NCBI GenBank assembly: GCA_964004625.1
Contig: CAXFOB010000037.1
Span: 1 to 50,739 of the forward strand
DNA: 50,739 nt
Source of the DNA: GCA-002697625 sp002697625
GTDB lineage: Bacteria; Bacteroidota; Bacteroidia; Flavobacteriales; BACL11
Direction of reading: 5' to 3'
Position 1 is the first letter of the stretch; each line of letters opens with the position of its first letter. The position numbers and the translations under genes are program-made. Of the stretch, positions 7,302 through 15,059 are shown piece after piece. Below the pieces are notes generated by a model. That model made no database searches, was not told where the DNA came from, and worked only from the letters and a program-made list of their open reading frames with translations.

Positions 7302-8567
7302 TTATCTAAAGAATGTTTGTTTTCTATCTGGACCAACCGATACAATGCTAATAGGAGTTTCTAATTCTTTCTCAAGGTAGGTAATATAGTCGTGCACCTC
7401 TTGAGGAGCTTCATCTAAACTCGATATATGCATTAAATCTTTTTCCCAACCTTTTAATTCCGTATAAACTGGAGTTAACTTTTCATTGTCTTCAAACGGG
7501 AGGTAGTCTATTTTATTATCGTTTAACATATAGTGAGTACAAACTTTTATGGTATCTAATCCAGATAGTACATCTGCTTTCATCATGTTTAGTTGTGTAA
7601 CTCCATTAATATTAATAGCGTATTTAAGTGCTGGTAGGTCTATCCATCCACATCTTCTAGGTCTACCTGTTGTTGCTCCAAATTCATTTCCAATTCTTCC
7701 TAATCTTTCTCCAATTTCATCAAACAACTCAGAAGGAAAAGGTCCACTTCCAACTCGAGTGCAATAAGCTTTAAAGATACCAATAACTTCCCCTATCTGA
7801 TTAGGAGCAATACCCAAGCCAGTGCAAGCTCCTGCTGTTATGGTGTTAGAAGATGTAACAAATGGATACGATCCAAAATCAATATCTAATAAAGTTCCTT
7901 GAGCTCCTTCTGCTAAAATTTTCTTGCCTTGTTTAATTGATTTGTGAATAAAATGCTCTGATTCAATATGAGGAAATCTCATTAAAGTATCTAAACTTTC
8001 AAACCATTTTGATTCCATATCATCTAACTCATACTCAAAATCATAAAAATTCAGAATCTGAATGTGCTTCTTTTTTAATTTTTCATATTTTTCTTTAAAA
8101 TTATCAGAAGAAATATCTCCAACTCTCAATCCATTTCTTCCGGTTTTATCCATGTATGTTGGACCAATTCCTTTAAGAGTAGATCCTATTTTATTTTTTC
8201 CTTTAGATTTTTCAGAAGCCGCATCTAACAGTTTGTGAGTAGGTAAGATTAAATGTGCTTTTTTAGAGATTAGTAACTCAGACATCTCAACATCAAGATT
8301 GTCAATTGCAATAATTTCTTTTTCAAAAATCACAGGATCTATAACAACTCCATTTCCTATAACATTAACGGATCCTTTATGGAAGATCCCAGAAGGAATG
8401 GTGTGTAATACATGTTTTATTCCATCAAATTCAAGTGTGTGTCCTGCATTTGGGCCGCCTTGAAAACGAGCAATTATATCATATTTTGAGGTTAAAACAT
8501 CAACTATTTTACCTTTTCCTTCATCTCCCCATTGTAGTCCTAAAAGAACATCTGCCCTCATACTCAT
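7302..8567 (-). CDS. purA: Adenylosuccinate synthase
   Basis: 421 residues. The GTP-binding N-terminus reads RADVLLGLQWGDEGKGKIVD, followed by NAGHTLEF, the IMP-binding segment TSSNTITAGACTGLGI, GATTGRPRRCGWID, and a conserved end (SVGPDRKQTFFR). The enzyme joins IMP and aspartate with GTP to make adenylosuccinate, the committed step to AMP. Either Met1 or Met3 could be the start; Met3 (MRADVLL) looks more like family N-termini. It follows the fur-family gene by 4 bp and precedes the ostA-like gene by 2 bp. PurA is a known target of (p)ppGpp in other bacteria, and the (p)ppGpp enzyme is two genes upstream here. Confidence 0.97.
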   Translation of the reverse strand: MSMRADVLLGLQWGDEGKGKIVDVLTSKYDIIARFQGGPNAGHTLEFDGIKHVLHTIPSGIFHKGSVNVIGNGVVIDPVIFEKEIIAIDNLDVEMSELLISKKAHLILPTHKLLDAASEKSKGKNKIGSTLKGIGPTYMDKTGRNGLRVGDISSDNFKEKYEKLKKKHIQILNFYDFEYELDDMESKWFESLDTLMRFPHIESEHFIHKSIKQGKKILAEGAQGTLLDIDFGSYPFVTSSNTITAGACTGLGIAPNQIGEVIGIFKAYCTRVGSGPFPSELFDEIGERLGRIGNEFGATTGRPRRCGWIDLPALKYAININGVTQLNMMKADVLSGLDTIKVCTHYMLNDNKIDYLPFEDNEKLTPVYTELKGWEKDLMHISSLDEAPQEVHDYITYLEKELETPISIVSVGPDRKQTFFR

Positions 8568-8571
8568 ATAT

Positions 8572-9033
8572 TTAATGTGTTTTTTTACAATTTTTAGTTT
8601 TTAAACAATCTGAATAGAAATTCAAAGCATGTCTTTCAATTTTTATATTCATATGTTCTGTAATGCTATTTTTTATATTTAAAATTCTCGGATCACAAAA
8701 CTCAATTACTTCATTACAAGAAGAACAAATAATATGATCATGTTGTCTACTTAAAAAATTTTTCTCATATTGAGCTTGAGATGTTCCAAATTGATGCTTT
8801 CTAATTAATTTACAATCTAATAATAATTCTATTGTGTTGTATAATGTAGCTCTACTTACTCTGTAGTTTTTATTTTTCATTTTAATATACATAGTTTCTA
8901 CATCAAAATGACCCTCATTTTCATAAATTTCTGATAAGATTGCATATCTTTCGGGTGTTTTTCTTTGTTTGTTTTCTACCAGATATTTTGTAAAAATTTC
9001 GGTAACTTCTTTATGTATTTTTTTGTTTATCAT
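8572..9033 (-). CDS. Fur-family transcriptional regulator
   Basis: 153 residues with the Fur layout: a winged helix N-terminal half (KTPERYAILSEIYENEGHFDVETMYIKM, then YRVSRATLYNTIELLLDCKLI) and a metal-binding C-terminal half (QHDHIICSSCNEVIEF). The CSSC pair plus DCLKTKNC near the C-terminus should form the structural zinc site; the second pair is spaced C-X5-C, against C-X4-C in E. coli Fur. Fur, Zur and PerR members cannot be told apart by eye. It lies between rel and purA, with 76 bp upstream, the largest gap in this gene run, containing a palindrome and a -7-like box. Autoregulation and control of purA are plausible inferences. Confidence 0.92.
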   Translation of the reverse strand: MINKKIHKEVTEIFTKYLVENKQRKTPERYAILSEIYENEGHFDVETMYIKMKNKNYRVSRATLYNTIELLLDCKLIRKHQFGTSQAQYEKNFLSRQHDHIICSSCNEVIEFCDPRILNIKNSITEHMNIKIERHALNFYSDCLKTKNCKKTH

Positions 9034-9053
9034 TAAATTCTAATTAAGTTGTA

Positions 9054-9061
9054 AAAATATA
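9054..9061 (-). promoter_or_regulatory. Imperfect -7 box TATATTTT upstream of the fur-family gene
   Basis: One mismatch to TAnnTTTG (final T for G) on the minus strand, 20 bp upstream of the ATG at 9033. It may provide an internal promoter for fur-purA-ostA inside the longer gene run. Weak in so AT-rich a stretch. Confidence 0.3.
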
Positions 9062-9065
9062 AAAA

Positions 9066-9081
9066 ATACTTAGCTCAGTAT
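9066..9081. promoter_or_regulatory. Palindrome in the rel/fur gap (candidate operator)
   Basis: ATACTTAGCTCAGTAT is a 16-bp inverted repeat with seven of eight pairs matching, centred on AGCT. It sits just upstream of the TATATTTT box, where the region between -7 and -33 would be, a common place for a repressor site. It does not match the E. coli Fur box. The only GC-containing island in a gap of otherwise A/T runs is this palindrome. Confidence 0.4.
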
Positions 9082-9109
9082 AAAAAAAAACTATTGATTT
9101 AGTGAAAAA

Positions 9110-11311
9110 CTAGATGTGTTTATAAGTTCTATTTATTTTAGTTACACCATCTACATTTTTCAGTTTCTTAGTTAAAGAATTTAGTACCGCAACATTATGT
9201 ACAAATAAGGTTATTTCTCCTTCAAATACCCCATCGTTACTATTTATGCTTATTGCTCTCATATTAACATTCATTTGAGAAGAGATTATCTTGGTGACGC
9301 TATTGATAAGTCCTAATCTGTCAATTCCTTTAATGTTAATTGTAGCGATAAAATCAATCTGCTCTTTATCTACCCAGGTTGCTTTTAATATTCTATATGA
9401 GAAGTTTGAACGCAGTTGTATTGAGTTAGGACAGTCTTCTTTATGAATTTTAATACCGTCTTCAACAGTAGTAAATCCAAAAATTGAATCTCCATCAATT
9501 GGGTTACAGCAATTAGCAAGTTTGTATTGTAAGACTTCCTCTTCCTCTCCAAAAACAATAATTTTCTTTACTCGTGATTCTTTATAGATAGATTTTGACC
9601 TACTATATATCTTTTGTTTTATAGTTTCGTACCATCCTGCGTTTTTTGCTTTTACAAACTCCTTAATCTGAGAGTTAATAATATATCCTGTTCCAAAATT
9701 GTAATATAGGTCTAATGAGGTATGAGTGTTAAAGAATTTTATTAATTCTGTTTCAGTCTTTCTGTCTAGTTTTACTTTTAAGTGTCTGAGTTTCCGTTCC
9801 GCTATTTCTTTACCTGTTTTTGCTATTTCTTTTTTTTCTTCTTTTAATGAAGATTTAATTTTTGATTTTGCTCTAGCAGTTACTACAAATCTCAACCAAT
9901 CTTTTTTTGGTTTTTGTTTTATAGATGTAATTATTTCTACTTGATCTCCACTAGTTAGTTCATAGCTAAGTGGAACAAGTTTTCCATTTACTTTTGCTCC
10001 TAAACAATGAGCTCCTACATCAGAGTGTATCTCAAATGCAAAATCTAATGCAGTAGCTTTTTTAGGAAGTGTTTTTAAATCTCCATTTGGTGTGAATATA
10101 AAGATTTCACTTGAAAATAGATTTAGTTTAAAATCATCAATAAAATCAATAGCATTTGATTCAGGGTTTTCTAACAATTCTCTAATTTTACCAATCCAAT
10201 TATCTAAAGAAGACTCCTTTGGATTTTGATTTTTATACTTCCAATGTGCAGCATAACCTTTCTCTGCAATATCGTCCATTCTTCTTGTCCTAATCTGAAC
10301 TTCCACCCATTTACCATCAGGCCCCATTACGGTAGTATGTAAAGATTCGTATCCATTAGATTTTGGTGTAGAAATCCAATCCCTTAATCTGTCTGGGTTC
10401 GGCTTGTAAAAATCTGTAACAAAAGAATAAACCCTCCAACAATCTGACTTTTCTCTCTCTAGTGGAGTGTCAATTATTATCCTAATAGCAAATTTATCAA
10501 AAACATGGTCGTAATCAATTCTTTGATTGTCCATTTTCTTTCTAATAGAATATATGGATTTGGGCCTTCCTTTTATCTCAAACGCAAACTCCCTTGCTTT
10601 TAAAACAGATTTTATTGGTCTTATAAATTTCCGAATATATTTGTTTCTCTCTTCTTTAGTTTCCTTCAACTTTTGAGAGATGTTTCTGTATTCATTAGGT
10701 TTGGTGTGTTTTAAACCTAGATCCTCCAATTCTGTTTTAATAGGATATAATCCAAGTCTATGTGCTAAGGGTGCGTATAGGTAAAGTGTTTCAGATGAGA
10801 TCTTTAATTTTTTATGAGTTGGCATAGAGTCCAAAGTTCTCATATTATGAAGTCTATCTGCTAATTTTATTAAAATTACTCTCACGTCATCAGATAGGGT
10901 AAGAAGCATTTTTCTGAAGTTTTCTGCTTGTAGTGAAATATCTTGGTCAAATACATCAGATATTTTAGTCAGCCCTTCAATTATTTTAGATACTTTAGGT
11001 CCAAACAACCTTTTTATATCTTCAATTTCATAATCTGTATCCTCTACAACATCATGTAAGAGCGCGCATACTATAGATGTAGCTCCTAATCCTATTTCTT
11101 TTGCTGAAATATGAGCGACTGCAATTGGGTGGTAGATATAAGGCTCCCCAGATTTTCTACGCATTTCTTTATGAGCATCTACAGATAGGTTAAAAGCTTT
11201 TCGGATAATTTTTTTATCTTCTTTATTTGTTTTGTCTGAACAAGCTCTTAGTAGATTCCGATATTTATTTAATATCTCTTTATCTTCTTTTACTTTATCT
11301 ATTTTTGACAT
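9110..11311 (-). CDS. Bifunctional (p)ppGpp synthetase/hydrolase, RelA/SpoT family
   Basis: 733 residues with the full long-RSH layout: HD hydrolase domain (~45-195, with EPYIYHPIAVA, ALLHDVVEDT and ADRLHNMRTL, so the metal-binding residues are intact), synthetase domain (~240-360, with GRPKSIYSIRKKM, RIIIDTP, SNGYESLHTTV and VEVQIRTRRMDDIAE), TGS (~405-470, EIFIFTPNGDLKTLPKKA), a helical and Cys region (KLANCCNPIDGD), and a C-terminal ACT domain (~660-733). Both catalytic centres look functional, as expected for a sole Rel enzyme. It makes and breaks the stringent-response alarmone. It follows glyA by 14 bp and precedes the fur-family gene by 76 bp. Confidence 0.96.
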   Translation of the reverse strand: MSKIDKVKEDKEILNKYRNLLRACSDKTNKEDKKIIRKAFNLSVDAHKEMRRKSGEPYIYHPIAVAHISAKEIGLGATSIVCALLHDVVEDTDYEIEDIKRLFGPKVSKIIEGLTKISDVFDQDISLQAENFRKMLLTLSDDVRVILIKLADRLHNMRTLDSMPTHKKLKISSETLYLYAPLAHRLGLYPIKTELEDLGLKHTKPNEYRNISQKLKETKEERNKYIRKFIRPIKSVLKAREFAFEIKGRPKSIYSIRKKMDNQRIDYDHVFDKFAIRIIIDTPLEREKSDCWRVYSFVTDFYKPNPDRLRDWISTPKSNGYESLHTTVMGPDGKWVEVQIRTRRMDDIAEKGYAAHWKYKNQNPKESSLDNWIGKIRELLENPESNAIDFIDDFKLNLFSSEIFIFTPNGDLKTLPKKATALDFAFEIHSDVGAHCLGAKVNGKLVPLSYELTSGDQVEIITSIKQKPKKDWLRFVVTARAKSKIKSSLKEEKKEIAKTGKEIAERKLRHLKVKLDRKTETELIKFFNTHTSLDLYYNFGTGYIINSQIKEFVKAKNAGWYETIKQKIYSRSKSIYKESRVKKIIVFGEEEEVLQYKLANCCNPIDGDSIFGFTTVEDGIKIHKEDCPNSIQLRSNFSYRILKATWVDKEQIDFIATINIKGIDRLGLINSVTKIISSQMNVNMRAISINSNDGVFEGEITLFVHNVAVLNSLTKKLKNVDGVTKINRTYKHI

Positions 11312-11325
11312 TAAAGATAATTGTG

Positions 11326-12600
11326 TTAGTAATCAAAAATTGGTAATTTACACATTAAGTCATTTACCTTATTCTTAACAGAATTTAAAATGTTTTCGTC
11401 TTCATAGTTTAAGATTACTTCATCAATTAGATCTACAATATAAGGAATCTCATCTTCTTTAATACCTCTTGTTGTAATAGCAGGAGTTCCTACTCTCATT
11501 CCTGAAGTAATAAATGGAGATTGAGTGTCGAAAGGTACCATGTTTTTGTTTACAGTTATATCTGCTTTAACAAGAGCGTTTTCAGCATCTTTACCCGTAA
11601 TATTTTTACCCCTTAAATCAATAAGCATACAATGGTTTTCTGTTCCTCCAGAAATCACTTTATATCCTTTTTTAATAAAGCATTCTGCCATCTTTTTTGA
11701 ATTTGAAATTACTTGTTTCCCGTATTCTTTAAAAGAAGAATCCAAAGCTTCTCTGAAAGCGATTGCTTTTGCAGCGATAACATGTTCTAGTGGTCCTCCT
11801 TGACTCCCTGGAAATACTCCTGAATTCAAAATTGAGGACATCATTCTGGTTTTGCCTTTTGGCGTTTTTAATCCCCATGGATTTTCAAAATCTTTACCCA
11901 TCATAATCATTCCACCTCTAGGTCCTCTAAGGGTTTTATGTGTAGTTGTAGTTAAAATATGACAATGAGGAGCAGGGTCGTTTAAAAGTTTTGCAGCAAT
12001 TAATCCGGCAGGATGAGATATGTCTGCCATTAATAATGCTCCTACTTTGTCAGCAATTTCTCTAAATTTTTTGTAATCCCAATCTTGAGAGTAAGCGGAA
12101 GCTCCACAAATTATAAGTTTAGGTTGTTCCGTTATTGCGGTTTCTTCTATTTTATTGTAATTAATTTTTCCAGAATCTTCCTCCACATTATAAAAAGAGG
12201 TGTTGTATAATTTTCCTGAAAAATTTACAGGAGAACCATGTGTTAAGTGTCCCCCATGAGCTAAGTTAAATCCTAATATCTTATCTCCAGGATTTAGACA
12301 CGATAACATTACGGAAGAATTTGCTTGAGATCCTGAATGTGGTTGAACATTTACATATTCTACACCAAATAATTCTTTAGCTCTGTTTATAGCAAGTTGC
12401 TCTACTTGATCAACCACTTCACAACCTCCATAGTACCTTTTTCTTGGGTATCCCTCAGCATATTTGTTAGTTAAACAGCTTCCCATTGCGTTCATCACTT
12501 CATCACTTACAAAGTTTTCTGAGGCTATTAGTTCAATTCCATTTCTTTGTCTGTGGTCTTCTTTTTCAATCAAATTGAAAATTTCTTTGTCATTTATCAT
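11326..12600 (-). CDS. glyA: Serine hydroxymethyltransferase
   Basis: 424 residues of a class I-fold PLP enzyme. Clear SHMT marks are ENFVSDEVMNAMGS, TNKYAEGYPRKRYYGGCE, VQPHSGSQAN, DISHPAGLI, and the PLP lysine in TTTTHKTLRGPRGG. It interconverts serine plus tetrahydrofolate and glycine plus 5,10-methylene-THF, feeding one-carbon units to purine and thymidylate synthesis. It heads the run glyA-rel-fur-purA-ostA on the minus strand and has its own -7 box at 12637-12644. It is divergent from the flavoprotein at 12653. Confidence 0.98.
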   Translation of the reverse strand: MINDKEIFNLIEKEDHRQRNGIELIASENFVSDEVMNAMGSCLTNKYAEGYPRKRYYGGCEVVDQVEQLAINRAKELFGVEYVNVQPHSGSQANSSVMLSCLNPGDKILGFNLAHGGHLTHGSPVNFSGKLYNTSFYNVEEDSGKINYNKIEETAITEQPKLIICGASAYSQDWDYKKFREIADKVGALLMADISHPAGLIAAKLLNDPAPHCHILTTTTHKTLRGPRGGMIMMGKDFENPWGLKTPKGKTRMMSSILNSGVFPGSQGGPLEHVIAAKAIAFREALDSSFKEYGKQVISNSKKMAECFIKKGYKVISGGTENHCMLIDLRGKNITGKDAENALVKADITVNKNMVPFDTQSPFITSGMRVGTPAITTRGIKEDEIPYIVDLIDEVILNYEDENILNSVKNKVNDLMCKLPIFDY

Positions 12601-12636
12601 AATTTAGTCTTATTTTGGCTTAATAAATTTTTAGCA

Positions 12637-12644
12637 CAAATATA
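12637..12644 (-). promoter_or_regulatory. -7 promoter box TATATTTG for glyA
   Basis: Exact TAnnTTTG on the minus strand, 36 bp upstream of the glyA ATG. A TTG on the same strand at 12668-12670, 23 bp further out, is a possible -33 element but lies within the divergent gene. Confidence 0.55.
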
Positions 12645-12652
12645 GAATTAAA

Positions 12653-13597
12653 ATGAATAGAATAACGCAACTTTTTGGAATAAAATATCCAATAATTCAA
12701 GGAGGTATGATTTGGTGTAGTGGATGGAAACTCGCTTCATCAGTAAGTAATGCTGGTGGTCTTGGACTTATTGGATCGGGTTCTATGTATCCTGATGTTT
12801 TAAGAGATCATATTTTGAAATGTAAGCAGAATACAGACAAACCATTTGGAGTAAACATTCCATTGTTGTATCCAGATTTAGATCATCACATACAGACTAT
12901 TATTGATTTAGATGTTAAAATTGTGTTTACTTCTGCAGGTAGTCCAATGAAATATACTTCAATACTAAAAGAAAATGGTATAATAGTAGTTCATGTTACC
13001 TCAAATTTAAAATTTGCTAAAAAATCAGAAGAAGCGGGTGTGGATGCAGTTGTATCTGAAGGTTTTGAGGCTGGAGGTCATAATGGTAAAGAAGAAATTA
13101 CTACTTTATGTTTGATTCCAAATGTTTCAGAAAATTTAAATATTCCTGTTATAGCGGCGGGTGGTATAGCAAGTGGAAAGGCAATGTTAGCTGCAATGAT
13201 TTTAGGTGCTGATGGAGTTCAGATTGGGAGTAGGTTTGTAACATCTGAAGAATCTTCTGCTCATATAAATTTTAAAGATGAAGTTGTAAAAGCTAAAGAG
13301 GGAGATACTATGCTCTCTTTAAAACAATTAACAGCTGTAAGATTATTAAATAATAAGTTTTATCAACAAGTTATAGAGGCGGAGAGTAGGGGGGATTCTG
13401 TAGAAGAGTTATCCAAACTATTAGGAAGATCTAGAGCGAAAAGAGGAATGTTTGAAGGAGATATTGATGAAGGAGAACTAGAAATAGGGCAAGTTTCATC
13501 TATGATTGCCGATATAAAACCAGTAAAAGAAATTATAGAAGAAATTATGAATGAATTTGAATCTCAAAAGAGCAAAATAGGAAATATTCAATTCTAA
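12653..13597 (+). CDS. Nitronate monooxygenase / FabK-like FMN oxidoreductase
   Basis: 314 residues of the 2-nitropropane dioxygenase family TIM barrel. Marks are the start TQLFGIKYPIIQGGMIW, GGLGLIGSGSM, EGFEAGGHNG with the family His, and the FMN phosphate segment PVIAAGGIASGKAM...GADGVQIGSRF. Members either oxidise alkyl nitronates or, as FabK, reduce enoyl-ACP in fatty acid synthesis. The motifs visible here do not separate the two, although the EAGGHNG form and length suit both. It is divergent from glyA across 52 bp, with no exact -7 box on its own strand. No fab genes are nearby. The end of the gene is followed by the strong promoter of the thioredoxin-like gene. Confidence 0.88.
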   Translation: MNRITQLFGIKYPIIQGGMIWCSGWKLASSVSNAGGLGLIGSGSMYPDVLRDHILKCKQNTDKPFGVNIPLLYPDLDHHIQTIIDLDVKIVFTSAGSPMKYTSILKENGIIVVHVTSNLKFAKKSEEAGVDAVVSEGFEAGGHNGKEEITTLCLIPNVSENLNIPVIAAGGIASGKAMLAAMILGADGVQIGSRFVTSEESSAHINFKDEVVKAKEGDTMLSLKQLTAVRLLNNKFYQQVIEAESRGDSVEELSKLLGRSRAKRGMFEGDIDEGELEIGQVSSMIADIKPVKEIIEEIMNEFESQKSKIGNIQF

Positions 13598-13611
13598 TTT
13601 TTAATATATGC

Positions 13612-13642
13612 TTTGAGAATCACTAATTTATTAGTATATTTG
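13612..13642 (+). promoter_or_regulatory. Full Bacteroidota promoter with inverted repeat in the spacer
   Basis: TTTG at 13612-13615 (-33) and an exact TATATTTG at 13635-13642 (-7), spaced by 19 bp, the best complete promoter in the window. The spacer holds ACTAA-TTTA-TTAGT (13622-13635), a perfect 5-bp inverted repeat running up to the first base of the -7 box. It drives the secreted thioredoxin-like gene at 13668 and probably also the adhesin at 15060. Confidence 0.7.
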
Positions 13643-13667
13643 AACCCAATAATAAAACTTAAATATT

Positions 13668-15032
13668 ATGAAGAAAACAATTACAATTCTAACGTTATTA
13701 TTTGTTTCGTCAAACATTAATGCTCAATGGTTAGGAAATCTTTGGACAGCTGACGATATGAATGGAGTTACTCATGTTTTACAAGATCATATAAATGAAG
13801 ATAAAGCAGTTTTAGTTGATATATCTGCGCATTGGTGTGGTCCATGTTATTCATTTCATGAAAGTCATGCTATGGGAGGAATTCATCATGATTTTGGGCC
13901 TGATGGAACAAATGAGGTGATGGTTTATTTTACTGATGTTGATGCGAGTTCTTCTGTTTCTATATTGCAAGGTGGAGCAGGTTCTGTTGGTGATTGGTTA
14001 ACTGGAACAGAGTATCCGGTAATTGGACCAAACGGACAAGGATCTCTTGTTGATGGTTATTATACAACTCCAGGTGTTCCTACTTTATATTTACATTGTG
14101 GAAGTGTTGCTCCTGAAATTTCAGTTAATTATGACTGGTGGTCGTTACTTTCTAACATCAAAGGAAGTTGTCCTTCTGCATTTACTTTTAATGGTGCTGA
14201 CGCTACTTTATTAAAACATGATGGAGTGGCTGGATGTCCTGCGGGTTATTCTGTACAGGTAGACTTGTATAATGCAAGCTCAAATACCTTATTAACTTCT
14301 GCGGATATTGAGTTAAGAAATCCGAATGGACAATTACTTACAACTGAAAATTGGACTGGAACTCTCGATCCTTTAAACAAAACTACTATTACTATTAATC
14401 ATACTATTACTACAGCAGGTATTTATACAGCTAAAGTTATTAACCCTAATGGTACTACTGACCCAAGACCAAATGGAGACGAGGAAGAGGTTAATGTTAA
14501 TTTTGGATATAGTAATGCGTATTGGGCAACTCCTATATCTATATCTGTTAGTGGTGCTAACACTACTTCTTGGTATTTAAAACAAAATAGTACAAATGGT
14601 ATTGTCGCTTCTGGATTTGGAGGTGTTAACAATTACCCAGCGAATATCTCTCCAGATGAATGTTATACTCTTTTGATTCTACAAGGAGATGATGAAACTT
14701 ATTCTATTACGGATGGTGCTTCTAATATTGTAGCTCAAGGTACGGTACAAGGGGAACAATATAATGCTAACTTTTCGGCAGGAACAGATCCATGGAATTC
14801 TTTAGAGAGTGTTCCGAAAAATATTTCTGTATACCCAGTACCTGCAAACCAAAGATTATTTGTTGAAGGAGATTATGATTCTTTCTCATTAATTGATGTA
14901 CTTGGTAAGGTGGTTTTAACATCAAATAATATAAAATCAGTAGATATTTCTCGATTGCATGTGGGAGTATACATATTAGAGATACTTGATGGAGATAGAA
15001 AGTATAGTCAAAAAGTTCAGATTGCTAGATAG
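13668..15032 (+). CDS. T9SS-secreted thioredoxin-like protein
   Basis: 454 residues: signal peptide (MKKTITILTLLFVSSNINAQ), a thioredoxin-fold domain (~20-170) with the intact active site HWCGPC at Cys57/Cys60 and a likely cis-Pro in GVPTLYL, a middle beta-sandwich region (~180-375), and a C-terminal type A sorting domain (~382-454; SVYPVPANQRLFVEG, LIDVLGKVV, GVYILEILDG, KVQIAR). Sorting domains of this type are recognised by the T9SS, which takes the protein across the outer membrane and usually anchors it on the surface. A WCGPC motif suggests disulfide chemistry outside the cell; the substrate is unknown. It is 27 bp upstream of a large CHU_C protein with no promoter visible between them. 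Confidence 0.85.
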   Translation: MKKTITILTLLFVSSNINAQWLGNLWTADDMNGVTHVLQDHINEDKAVLVDISAHWCGPCYSFHESHAMGGIHHDFGPDGTNEVMVYFTDVDASSSVSILQGGAGSVGDWLTGTEYPVIGPNGQGSLVDGYYTTPGVPTLYLHCGSVAPEISVNYDWWSLLSNIKGSCPSAFTFNGADATLLKHDGVAGCPAGYSVQVDLYNASSNTLLTSADIELRNPNGQLLTTENWTGTLDPLNKTTITINHTITTAGIYTAKVINPNGTTDPRPNGDEEEVNVNFGYSNAYWATPISISVSGANTTSWYLKQNSTNGIVASGFGGVNNYPANISPDECYTLLILQGDDETYSITDGASNIVAQGTVQGEQYNANFSAGTDPWNSLESVPKNISVYPVPANQRLFVEGDYDSFSLIDVLGKVVLTSNNIKSVDISRLHVGVYILEILDGDRKYSQKVQIAR

Positions 15033-15059
15033 TTTTTAATTAAAATAGTTGTTGTAATT

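Noticed and set aside
11525..11803. Plus-strand open frame inside glyA
   Set aside because: Antisense shadow; codon positions follow glyA conservation.
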